Positions 9,401-15,675 of a stretch of 34,374 bases of DNA are shown piece after piece (position 1 is the first letter of the stretch; every line of letters starts with the position of its first letter). The notes beneath the pieces are model-generated. The model did no database searches. It was not told the origin of the DNA and saw only the letters and a program-made list of their open reading frames with translations. A program made the position numbers and the translations under genes. This DNA comes from Actinomycetes bacterium (lineage in GTDB: Bacteria; Actinomycetota; Actinomycetes; Actinomycetales; Actinomycetaceae): the NCBI GenBank assembly GCA_023387755.1, contig JAEWHO010000092.1:1-34374 (forward strand), given 5' to 3'.

Positions 9401-12400
9401 CCCCGGACGTGACGGAATACTCGCTAGGCCCCTTTTGAAGGACCTTAACTTTCGAGCTAATCACATCGTGCGCAAACTGTTGATAATCAGACGCGGGAAT
9501 CCATGCAGCCCCAATCTCAACGGCAATCTCGCTCATCTCAATATCAGGCGGAAGCGCCTGACGTAATGCTTGCGCATTACGTGCCAGATCCGGACGTACA
9601 TCAAGTAACTCCTCAACCTCTTCCAGCTTGGCACGCACATTCCCCGACAAATACTCCTCGGCAATCACCAGGTCACCATGCACGTCTTGGAACACTCGCT
9701 CTGACGCCAACAGATCGGCAGTCACATCATCACTACGTCCCAGCAAGTAGGCGACATACTCGACGTCGATACCACCCTTTTGCTCCACACTCAACGCCAG
9801 CGCGTCCTCGATGGACTCAGCCCCCTTCACCTTGTAGGGAGCATAAATCTGCCGAGAGGACAGAATGTCGGCTGGTTTACCCACACCCGTGTCATCGTCG
9901 TACTTCTCCAAGCCAAACGCCACCGCAGACCGGGGATCAGAACGCAACGCGCGCGTGGCTGGTGGGTAGACCAGGCGCACTGATTCCTCCTCAACGACAG
10001 TGCCGTCCTCAAGTTTCGACTTCTTCATATACGGCTTCTTCGTATTGCGGTTAATCGGCCCATACCGCTGCGCATAATCCTCATACGCCTGCCGTGCTCG
10101 GTCCCTAAGCACCTCCAGCTCGGGAGAATTCGTGCGGTCAGTTGACTCCATTGCCACCAGCTCTTTAGCGGCCTGCAATACATCCAAAAGCTGATGAAAC
10201 TCGGCCACATGAGTCTTCGCGAGCTTAATCGGCTCCCACTGGCCACTAGCGTCCAACCGCTCACCGCCAGTCTCGGTCTTGCGGATCGTCCCCACAGCAT
10301 CGTCAAGCTCCACCACCGGGCCCTCAACCTCGACATCAATAGGGTCATAGCGCAGTGGCGTCTGCTCCAGCACATCAGACAATCGCTCACCCAGCTTCAC
10401 CGCTAGCTCATCGCCCGCAGTACCCCGCACCGTAACCGTATTCTGGCCGAACGCTCCCGTGCCGGCCGACACCTCGCCTAACACATTGTCTGGATGCGCT
10501 GCCCAATAGTCATTGAGCGCGACATCGACCATCTCCCCGTTCCGGTCAGGAAGCTGCTGAGTAGACGACATCGTCCACGAATCATCGCCAGGTGTCTCAC
10601 CGTCTGCCCGCTTACGGAAAACCAGCACATCGCTGACCACATCCGTGCCCGCCATCTGCCGATGCGCGCCACCAGGCAACCGGAACGCTCCAACCAAGTC
10701 CGCCCGCTCATACATATCGCGGCGTGCAGCAGGATTTTTGGCGTCCATTGTGAATGACGACGTGATCAGGGCAACATACCCGCCCGGCTTAACCAGATCC
10801 AGCGACTTAATAATGAAATGGTTATGCAGCGAATGATTGCCCTGATTGTGCGCACGGTCATGTAGCCGCACATCACTAAACGGTACATTGCCCACCGCCA
10901 CGTCAAACATCGCTGGCAAGCGAGTCTTTTCAAAGCCTTCTGCCAACACCACATCATCAGGGTTCAACGCGGCCGCGACAGCGGCCGTCGATGGATCCAA
11001 CTCCACCCCGGTCATACGCACACCCGCTGGGGCATGAGAGATGAATGTGCCGGCACCACAGCCAGGCTCTAACCCCTCACCACGGTCCACCCCGGCCTGC
11101 TCAAGCGCATCCCAAATAGCTGACACATAAGCGCCATGCGTGTAATGAGCGTTCAGCACCCCACGCCGCGCAGCCTTGTAGCCATCATCGCCCACCAGCT
11201 CACGCAACTGACTGCGCTCAGCAGAAAACTCTGCCACCGACTCGTCAAACAGACGAGACAAGCCTCCCCAACCAGACCAACCAGCGACCTCGCCGCCACC
11301 AGTCTCCAACGCCCGCAGTGCCGCCAGATTCGCCTCCACGCGAGCACGCTCACCCGAAGGGGAATCTGGCCGTACCCTCCTTAGCTGTCCCCGTGCATCT
11401 CCCAATCCTCCTGCTGCCGCAGCGCGTCTTCCTGAATGATCTCGAAGCACGGATCGTTCGGGTTCTTCTCCAGCCACTGCCATACCCACTTCGGTGTCGG
11501 CGTGGGAAGCGTCGAGTGGTACCCGTCTGGATAATCCAGCAGCAGGTGGTTCTCCAAGTACTCCATCTCTTTGTCGTTCATCCAGGTCCACGCGACTTTC
11601 TGCAACTCGTTCGCCTTCGGCCCCGGCCCCTGCATAATCCACTCCCACGTCACCGACGGGTCCATGTCCATCTTGTCCGGCACGGTCGTCTCCGACGGAT
11701 TCAACACCCCTCCGATCCGTGCGTACAGCTGAGCCAATACCACCCGTTCCATCACGTCGCGCACCGCGCGCTCCAGCGCGTTCAGCTCCCACTGATCCAG
11801 CACCCCGGCTTCCGCTGGCAGGTGCTCCGGCCAATAGATCGGTAGCCTCTCCCAAATCGGCAGGTCCTCGTCGTACTCTTCGGCTGGGAACACTTTCTCC
11901 CAATTCACGAACAGCTCCGTCAACCGTGGGCACGCCTGCGGATACTCCCGCAGCAGGTGATTCCACGCCACCCACGCGCCTTCTGGAGCCTCGGCCTCCA
12001 GCATCTCGTTCAAGTCCGCCATCGCGAACTCCCGCGCCAGCGCTTGAGCGCGCTGCTGGTTTTGAATCGTCTCCAGATACGTCTCGCCCTGCTCGTAGTC
12101 CACCGGATACTGAACGCTCTGCCAAATCTCCTCGGCCAGCTCTTCCTGCTTTTCCGGCTCGACCTCTAGACGCTTCGCGAGATTCCTTGCTGCTTCCTCC
12201 ACGACTCTTCCTCTCAATCGTGATCCCAAACAGCCCCTCAAAGTCGAATGCGGCCTGTCCAGAATCCTCAAAAACTAACCCATCACCCTCAGCATAATCC
12301 GCCCGTGGCGATATGTCCATATCTCCATCAGCTCTAGAGGGGGTTTCGTCATTATTTTTTAGCGAGGCTTGGTTTTGCCCGTAAAACTGGGTCAAAGCCC

Positions 12401-12614
12401 GCAGTCTATCCGGGCGGAACCCGCTAAAGCGGTCCTGATATTCCTCAAAAGCGACATCGACAACGGGCGCGGCAGCCATTCCCCACCCCTGCACAACCTC
12501 TAGCGAGGCCGGGTCGGCTAGGTCTCGTTCTTCGAATGGCACGCCGCGCTTGACCAGGACGCGTTTGGTGGCGTCACACTGCTGGCAATCGGCTTTGGTG
12601 TACAGGGTGATCAT
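6441..12614 (-). CDS. NrdH-like redoxin / N6-adenine methyltransferase / DEAH helicase giant protein
   Basis: 2057 aa if read through. Residues 1-80 are a glutaredoxin/NrdH-like domain (LYTKADCQQCD, Cys10-x-x-Cys13). A linker ends in FDFEGLFGITI near residue 135. Residues about 138-412 overlap another gene and are Arg/Gly-rich with no domain. After ARVEANLAALRAL and SGWGGL comes a methyltransferase (motif I EPGCGAGTF near 515, motif IV GNVPF near 572). A helicase follows with HEVGAGKT near 1205, VVDEAHAYKNL near 1370, ATATPVANS, and QRNGRIVRRG near 1727, then a coiled-coil end. Relatives sit on Gram-positive conjugative elements and are thought to counter or mimic host restriction and phage defence; the exact role is not established. 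ATG 12614 has GGAGA 5-6 bases upstream. Helicase translation could instead restart near GTG 11340 after the nested gene. Confidence 0.88.
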   Translation of the reverse strand: MITLYTKADCQQCDATKRVLVKRGVPFEERDLADPASLEVVQGWGMAAAPVVDVAFEEYQDRFSGFRPDRLRALTQFYGQNQASLKNNDETPSRADGDMDISPRADYAEGDGLVFEDSGQAAFDFEGLFGITIERKSRGGSSKESREASRGRAGKAGRAGRGDLAERSVSGGLRAGRDVSGDDSKPAARSSAGAGVRDGGLERDAGGRGSRRRVGGVESPAAGVSAGVPTVDGAVRELGESVPSRRVRRGPADLGEATDLLAGAPASGSRGAGSVGAERAGARGARRDGTGGIGSAVRTDRRGVESVGDDRAGQDGHGPVGDVGVDYAGAGAEGERVAESRVDLDERQRDGVLGEPPAAGLSRRVPLDASHADTEVGMAVAGEEPERSVLRDHSGRRAAAAGGLGDARGQLRRVRPDSPSGERARVEANLAALRALETGGGEVAGWSGWGGLSRLFDESVAEFSAERSQLRELVGDDGYKAARRGVLNAHYTHGAYVSAIWDALEQAGVDRGEGLEPGCGAGTFISHAPAGVRMTGVELDPSTAAVAAALNPDDVVLAEGFEKTRLPAMFDVAVGNVPFSDVRLHDRAHNQGNHSLHNHFIIKSLDLVKPGGYVALITSSFTMDAKNPAARRDMYERADLVGAFRLPGGAHRQMAGTDVVSDVLVFRKRADGETPGDDSWTMSSTQQLPDRNGEMVDVALNDYWAAHPDNVLGEVSAGTGAFGQNTVTVRGTAGDELAVKLGERLSDVLEQTPLRYDPIDVEVEGPVVELDDAVGTIRKTETGGERLDASGQWEPIKLAKTHVAEFHQLLDVLQAAKELVAMESTDRTNSPELEVLRDRARQAYEDYAQRYGPINRNTKKPYMKKSKLEDGTVVEEESVRLVYPPATRALRSDPRSAVAFGLEKYDDDTGVGKPADILSSRQIYAPYKVKGAESIEDALALSVEQKGGIDVEYVAYLLGRSDDVTADLLASERVFQDVHGDLVIAEEYLSGNVRAKLEEVEELLDVRPDLARNAQALRQALPPDIEMSEIAVEIGAAWIPASDYQQFAHDVISSKVKVLQKGPSEYSVTSGGSTGSFNQTVAFGTKRILASTILKKLLEGRPVEVTDTIDDKGTKEVNPQETAAAREKAELLQAEFKRWIWADAQRADRLHAEYQRRFNAYVPRSYDAAGSHLRLPGFAASITLADHQKAAIARMVAEPTVGLFHEVGAGKTFAMVAGVMEQQRLGLVQKPLIVVPNHLLGQFENEWLQAYPAANLLSADITRVNTPARRAEFFAQATASRWDAIIVSESAFGKLSVSDATAVEFMQQEVEKFEGALAYAREAGDKLSVAEIEKKKLKLEQDVEKKLNAIKRSSDSSALTFEQLGIDYLVVDEAHAYKNLAVAAGGRTADLGSSGSNRATDMAMKIDWLRRNVSERCVTMATATPVANSMAEMFVMMRYLRPSVLADAGVDSFPAWVAQFARKEQTVEIKSTGKPTVMERFTTFQNVPELLRLWHAFADVKLAADLDLPVPLIAQREDGQRRAVTHEVELGPIMREFQERLDHRDAAIRQKMVSPREDNPLVLADDGTTFALDDRLFNDERAQRALGDLDTSWIEERKIDVVARQVLKVYEETKDNVYFDEDGQEEATRGAMQIVFCDRGVPKKNSQFSVYEELRNLLIDGGVPAEKIAFIHDAKNKVEKTMMFQKARTGAISVLIGSTEKMGTGANMQDRAVALHHVDAPWRPADLTQRNGRIVRRGNKNAEVQIFRYVTRKSLDAWRWQTLERKARFISQVMTGRFTGREVEDVSEQQLDYAESKAIATADPLLMRSVELRNEVSKLTAAQAGWESQQRYLKSRAEVMARRGQSLVMVSQSLQLAVDDMKPMESFACRMEEGPRGYFTERAEAARALGEWISAQHLPIEAWRSSMGFYGPDPWLQIGGVSLAITYVPQAPGRDACAIITPRRVKIEHLPVSIRPPEFGDVPYVRVPIDELRSPTHHTIMKCENLVARLPERLGKINEEIEQLKGELTLMKAELEKSSPHERKLAEAKDELKQINRELNARDRTGIDAHQERMSLS
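11381..12202 (-). CDS. Nested gene: acidic, Trp-rich 273-aa protein of unknown function
   Basis: This frame lies wholly inside the giant ORF, on the same strand, shifted by one base. GTG 12202 has AGAGGAAG about 4 bases upstream, and TAA at 11381-11383 is followed at once by GGAGG. The product reads like a real protein, in contrast to the Arg/Gly-rich overlapping frame: helical, with about 56 Asp+Glu against 21 Lys+Arg and about 15 Trp (DLPIWERLPIYWPEHLPAEA, WVAWNHLLREYP, WVWQWLEKNP). A degenerate relative at 16334-16750 conserves this frame but has stops in the overlapping one. I recognise no family. Its net charge near -35 would fit a DNA-mimic or anti-restriction protein, which is speculation. 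Codon choice is ordinary for the element. Confidence 0.8.
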   Translation of the reverse strand: MEEAARNLAKRLEVEPEKQEELAEEIWQSVQYPVDYEQGETYLETIQNQQRAQALAREFAMADLNEMLEAEAPEGAWVAWNHLLREYPQACPRLTELFVNWEKVFPAEEYDEDLPIWERLPIYWPEHLPAEAGVLDQWELNALERAVRDVMERVVLAQLYARIGGVLNPSETTVPDKMDMDPSVTWEWIMQGPGPKANELQKVAWTWMNDKEMEYLENHLLLDYPDGYHSTLPTPTPKWVWQWLEKNPNDPCFEIIQEDALRQQEDWEMHGDS

Positions 12615-12639
12615 CGCTCTCCGATCTCGCCCCATATGA

Positions 12640-12673
12640 CACGAGGCGGGTACCGTGCGGCACCCGCCTCGTG
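12640..12673 (-). terminator. Hairpin between the small RHH gene and the giant ORF
   Basis: A perfect 12-bp stem: CACGAGGCGGGT (12640-12651) pairs with ACCCGCCTCGTG (12662-12673) over a 10-base loop. It lies in the 104 bases after the ribbon-helix-helix gene and about 25 bases before the ATG of the giant ORF. There is no T run, so it could be a terminator, an attenuator or a processing site in the leader of the giant gene. Confidence 0.6.
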
Positions 12674-12718
12674 CTTCCGTATGCGCTTCGCATCTCAGCG
12701 CACGATAGAAGAAAGGGC

Positions 12719-12889
12719 CTAGCTAGGGATATGCGAGCTTAGATGAGGGGCCTTGTTCTCGAGATAGGCTTCCACAGCATCGATAATCAGCGCGGTTACA
12801 GTCGTGTCCTCTAAGGCGGCGTAAACACGCATCCGTTTGTTCAGCTCTGCTGGACAATTGAAGTGTACATCTTTCACGGTCTTCTCCAT
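12719..12889 (-). CDS. Small ribbon-helix-helix-like protein, copy 1
   Basis: 56 aa: MEKTVKDVHFNCPAEL, then NKRMRVYAALEDTT and VTALIIDAVEAYLEN. A beta strand followed by two helices with the TT-turn is the pattern of CopG/Arc-type repressors, which bind DNA as dimers through the strand. ATG 12889 has GAGGG just upstream. A 12-bp perfect palindrome stands 13 bases before the start and would be a natural autoregulatory operator. A close second copy lies at 16929-17087, and both copies stand upstream of a member of the acidic 273-aa family. It may be a copy or transfer regulator, or an antitoxin. Only the fold pattern is visible. Confidence 0.8.
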   Translation of the reverse strand: MEKTVKDVHFNCPAELNKRMRVYAALEDTTVTALIIDAVEAYLENKAPHLSSHIPS

Positions 12890-12902
12890 GCCCTCATCGT
12901 AT

Positions 12903-12914
12903 CTCCATATGGAG
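12903..12914. promoter_or_regulatory. Palindromic operator candidate for the RHH gene
   Basis: CTCCATATGGAG is a perfect 12-bp palindrome 13 bases upstream of the RHH start. On the minus strand the ATGGAGATA part of it recurs in the leader of the second RHH copy (around 17115). On the plus strand TATGGAG(A/G)T(A/G)TGTCTA recurs at 16837-16858. Shared sequence upstream of both RHH copies suggests a binding site for these proteins. Confidence 0.45.
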
Positions 12915-12952
12915 GTGTGTCTAGATGTAAGCAGTGTCGGTGTTGTGCGGCG

Positions 12953-13567
12953 TTACACGGTGCGCGGCCAGGTGAAGCGCGCTAGGGACGTTCCATCCTC
13001 CTCTGTCATGAGGACCTCTCCCACGACCACTCGCACGGGTTTGCCCGATTTCTTGATGACTGGCACGGTCTGGCCTTCTGTGAGATTCGGGCCTTGAATG
13101 AGATAGCCGTCAGTGTAAGGATCGGAGCGGAACACAACGTGTTCGCGCGTAGGCCGATCGGCATACTCGAACCGGGCCGTTACGAGATTGTCCTCAGCGC
13201 CGACGATCTCGGTGATAACGACCATGACTTCATCGCCGTCTTTGGTTGTCACCGGGACTTCCTCACCTTCGACGAGGTCTAGTCCCCGCACGCCCCAGCT
13301 ATCGTCGTCGAGCCGGGTGAACAAGATCAGGCCATCTTCATAGACTGCGGGATCGACACCACCTGTATGGCGGAAGCGTGCGGTCGTGACGCCATAGGCA
13401 GTCTCGAGAATCTCGGTAATAATGACGTCACGCGGTTCTCCACTCTTGGTGTGGACGGTGACCTCTTGACCTTCGGTCAGGTCACAGCCTTCTACTACCC
13501 ACGTATCATCTGGCAGTTTCCGGAAGACCACTGCGCCTTCTTCAAATGAGCCGGGTACTGGTTCCAT
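12953..13567 (-). CDS. Three-repeat protein of unknown function
   Basis: 204 aa made of three tandem repeats of about 65 residues (about 1-70, 71-138, 139-204). Each has a strand pair around DDTWVVEGCDLTEGQEVTVHTKSG, DDSWGVRGLDLVEGEEVPVTTKDG or TDGYLIQGPNLTEGQTVPVIKKSG, then VxVxEI or VGEV and a final TARF/LARF. The pattern is all-beta, small-barrel-like; I cannot name the family. ATG 13567 has AAGGAGAT 5 bases upstream; the open frame above it overlaps the ParB-like gene and was rejected. It follows the ParB-like gene by 10 bases, so it is probably in the int-parA-parB operon. Confidence 0.78.
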   Translation of the reverse strand: MEPVPGSFEEGAVVFRKLPDDTWVVEGCDLTEGQEVTVHTKSGEPRDVIITEILETAYGVTTARFRHTGGVDPAVYEDGLILFTRLDDDSWGVRGLDLVEGEEVPVTTKDGDEVMVVITEIVGAEDNLVTARFEYADRPTREHVVFRSDPYTDGYLIQGPNLTEGQTVPVIKKSGKPVRVVVGEVLMTEEDGTSLARFTWPRTV

Positions 13568-13577
13568 TGGTATCTCC

Positions 13578-13928
13578 TTATCGGGTGTGGGATACAGGTC
13601 CTGCAGGCAAGATGCCGGCATCCACGGGTGAATAGGTGTGCCCACCATTGAAGGCGGCTTCATCGGCCAACACTGCAGCTTCCAGCTGCGCGGCTGTCCA
13701 TGCGGATAGTGAGCGGTGCTCACCACCTGCGGCCAATTGCCGCAGGTACGCGGCTCGGATTCGGCCAAGCAGCTCATCATCTAGCCGAATCGTGAGCTTG
13801 CGAACCGAGTTGCTGGCATTGCCAGCATTGCCAGCGGCGGCAGCGCGGCTGGCACTGCCAGCGACTATCGGGTCACTGACCGTGGCTTTTTCTAGGGCTG
13901 CGAGAGCGGCAGGATCGGGGCGTTTCAT
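13578..13928 (-). CDS. ParB-like ribbon-helix-helix partition partner
   Basis: 116 aa. The N-terminal 45 residues are Ala/Gly/Asn-rich (ASRAAAAGNAGNASNS). Residues 43-90 (KLTIRLDDELLGRIRAAYLR, then SLSAWTAAQLEAAVL) have the strand-helix-helix pattern of small ParB/ParG-type centromere-binding proteins. It overlaps the parA stop as ATGA, which is the normal parAB arrangement. The DNA of its Ala/Asn-rich segment contains TGGCANTGCCA palindromes that may be the partition site itself. It should help element maintenance by loading ParA-driven segregation; the role is inferred from fold and neighbour. Confidence 0.72.
   Translation of the reverse strand: MKRPDPAALAALEKATVSDPIVAGSASRAAAAGNAGNASNSVRKLTIRLDDELLGRIRAAYLRQLAAGGEHRSLSAWTAAQLEAAVLADEAAFNGGHTYSPVDAGILPAGPVSHTR
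13814..13860. repeat. TGGCANTGCCA palindromes, cluster B (candidate parS)
   Basis: Within the 5' part of the ParB-like gene, TGGCATTGCCA stands at 13814-13824, a half-site TGCCA at 13829-13833 and TGGCACTGCCA at 13850-13860. The same palindrome recurs just upstream of parA. They encode a low-complexity stretch of the protein, as expected if the DNA rather than the protein is constrained. Confidence 0.5.
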
Positions 13929-14695
13929 GATGCTCGCCCCTCGATCTTGTGCGCAATAGCGGCCAAGGCATGATCTAAGGCCGGTTCGGCATCCACGGGC
14001 ACAGGCTGGTGCTGGGAACTGGATTGCGGAATTAGTTCCCGCTCAGGCACGCAGGTATCGAAAATATAGTTGGCGTAATACTCCCGTAGCTTTGCTAGCC
14101 GTTCACGCCGATCCACCCGGTCTGAGCGGTACGCGTTCACGAGCACGCCGCAAAGCGACAGCTTGGAGTTGTAGTAGTTGCGGACAGTCGCTACAGTCGT
14201 GATCATTTCAGCAACCCCGTCGATGGCTGTTTCACGCGGCGTAGTCACAACGAGTGCTTGGTCGGCAGCGACTAACGCATTCGTTGTGAGCATTCCCAGT
14301 CCTGGCGGGCAGTCAATCACAACATGGGTGTAATCGTCCCCCAGGCAGGTCAGTGCGGTCCGGAGGCGAGATTCACGCCCTAGGGAGTTATCCTCTGCCC
14401 TGCTGGCGAGCAGCCGGTCAGCAGGAACCACGTCCACGTCACCCCACGGCGTGCTGGCCGCGACAATAGCTTCATAGATGACGTAGGGGGACTGCCCGGC
14501 AGCAACGGCTGCCAGCACATCGTTCAAAGTGCGTGAATCCTCGTCCAGCGTCACCCCCAGTGTTGTAGTGGCATTGCCCTGCGGATCGGTATCGACCAGC
14601 AGAACAGTTCCGCGCCGTGCTAAGCGGTGCGCGAGATGGGTGGCAATAGTCGTTTTCCCCACCCCGCCTTTCTGGTTGCAAACAGCGATAATCAT
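13925..14695 (-). CDS. parA: ParA-family partition ATPase
   Basis: 256 aa. It starts MIIAVCNQKGGVGKTT with the deviant Walker A (KGGVGKTT, residues 9-16), followed by VDTDPQGNATTTLG and the Walker B VVIDCPPGLG. This is the standard small ParA/Soj layout without an N-terminal helix-turn-helix. The ATPase dimerises on the nucleoid and moves ParB-bound DNA, here probably keeping the excised or replicating circle stable. It follows the integrase by 5 bases and overlaps the ParB-like gene by 4, so the three are one operon. TGGCATTGCCA palindromes stand directly upstream. Confidence 0.94.
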   Translation of the reverse strand: MIIAVCNQKGGVGKTTIATHLAHRLARRGTVLLVDTDPQGNATTTLGVTLDEDSRTLNDVLAAVAAGQSPYVIYEAIVAASTPWGDVDVVPADRLLASRAEDNSLGRESRLRTALTCLGDDYTHVVIDCPPGLGMLTTNALVAADQALVVTTPRETAIDGVAEMITTVATVRNYYNSKLSLCGVLVNAYRSDRVDRRERLAKLREYYANYIFDTCVPERELIPQSSSQHQPVPVDAEPALDHALAAIAHKIEGRAS

Positions 14696-14700
14696 CGGGG

Positions 14701-15672
14701 TTATCCTTCCTTGCCAGCAGGGCTGGCAGTAGCGGCATTGCTGGCATTGCCAACAACACGGGGGTTGCCGGAGTTGCTGGCATCAAAGTGGAGACGATTA
14801 GCGAACTCGGCTGCCTCTCGCATGGCTTGGCGAGGACGTTCCACGTAGCGTTGCGTAGTCGAGACAGACGAATGTCCCAAAAGATTCTGGACGGCAATGA
14901 GATCACGCCCAGCCGCATAAGCCGTCGTGCCGTAACGATGCCGCAGCTTATGCATTGTCCAAGGGGAGGGGAGAAGGCGCCCGCCCAAGCGTGATACCCA
15001 GCGCGCCGACAAGTGCCCATCGACGGCACCTGGGAACAGGTAGCCCGTGGGACTGTCAGTAGCAAGCGTGCGTATGTCGCGGGCTAAGTCCTCTGATATG
15101 GGCACCAGCCGGTCCACGCCGCCCTTGCCATGTACTAAGAGGGAGGCGCCGAGCAGATCGTGCGTCAGGTCTTGGATGTGTACCCGTGCAATCTCTCCAC
15201 AACGTAGTCCAGCGAAAGCTGCCAGGCGCAGCATGAGCGATTCCCGCAGGGGAGCACCCTCTAACGCTGTTCGCAGCTCGGTATCGGGAATCGGTGTGGC
15301 AGGGGGAATAACTCGCCGGATACTGGGTAACCTGCTGGCCGGATCTGGAATGGTGTGGCGGTGCGCGTGAAACGCGAAGAACGCGCGGATTGAGCAGTAG
15401 TACGAGTGGCGCGTTTCTGCCTGCCAGCGCTGTTTGCCAGCCCATTCAAGGATGGTGTCCTCGGTGACGCTGTCAGGATCGACCTGCAAACCACGAGCGA
15501 CAGTCCGCATATGGTTCACCCTGGTACGGATAGTCTCGGCAGACATACCAGCAGCAATCAAACGCGCAGACCATGATTCAAGAGCGGCCTCCCAAGCTGA
15601 GGGGACGGCCATTTTCTGCAATGGAGCCATAGCGGCATAGTGCCGGAGCAGCCGACCAAGGGACCTGAACAC
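14701..15672 (-). CDS. Tyrosine recombinase (integrase)
   Basis: 323 aa maximum. The N-terminal core-binding domain is about residues 25-125 (AWEAALESWSARLIAAGMSAETI). The catalytic domain shows the full set: Arg in AFAGLRCGEIARV, Lys in HGKGGVDRLVP, HKLRHRYG, LLGHSSVSTTQRYV with the second His and the nucleophile Tyr. The C-terminal tail after NRLHFDASN is low complexity and coincides with TGGCATTGCCA sites. The start is uncertain: GTG 15672, ATG 15630 and ATG 15612 are in frame and none has a strong ribosome site. It lies 84 bases from the attachment site, as expected for the enzyme that integrates and excises this element. It has Xer-like length. Confidence 0.92.
   Translation of the reverse strand: MFRSLGRLLRHYAAMAPLQKMAVPSAWEAALESWSARLIAAGMSAETIRTRVNHMRTVARGLQVDPDSVTEDTILEWAGKQRWQAETRHSYYCSIRAFFAFHAHRHTIPDPASRLPSIRRVIPPATPIPDTELRTALEGAPLRESLMLRLAAFAGLRCGEIARVHIQDLTHDLLGASLLVHGKGGVDRLVPISEDLARDIRTLATDSPTGYLFPGAVDGHLSARWVSRLGGRLLPSPWTMHKLRHRYGTTAYAAGRDLIAVQNLLGHSSVSTTQRYVERPRQAMREAAEFANRLHFDASNSGNPRVVGNASNAATASPAGKEG
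14712..14752. repeat. TGGCANTGCCA palindromes, cluster A (candidate parS)
   Basis: TGCCA (14712-14716) and TGGCA (14724-14728) form an inverted pair, followed by the full palindrome TGGCATTGCCA at 14742-14752. A further TGCTGGCA lies near 14775. The cluster covers the last codons of the integrase gene directly upstream of parA, a common place for partition sites or ParA/ParB operators. It pairs with the cluster at 13814-13860. Confidence 0.5.
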
Positions 15673-15675
15673 GGT

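Noticed and set aside
13568..13780. An N-terminal extension of the three-repeat protein
   Set aside because: It overlaps the ParB-like gene, has shadow-like composition, and a strong ribosome site stands before ATG 13567.
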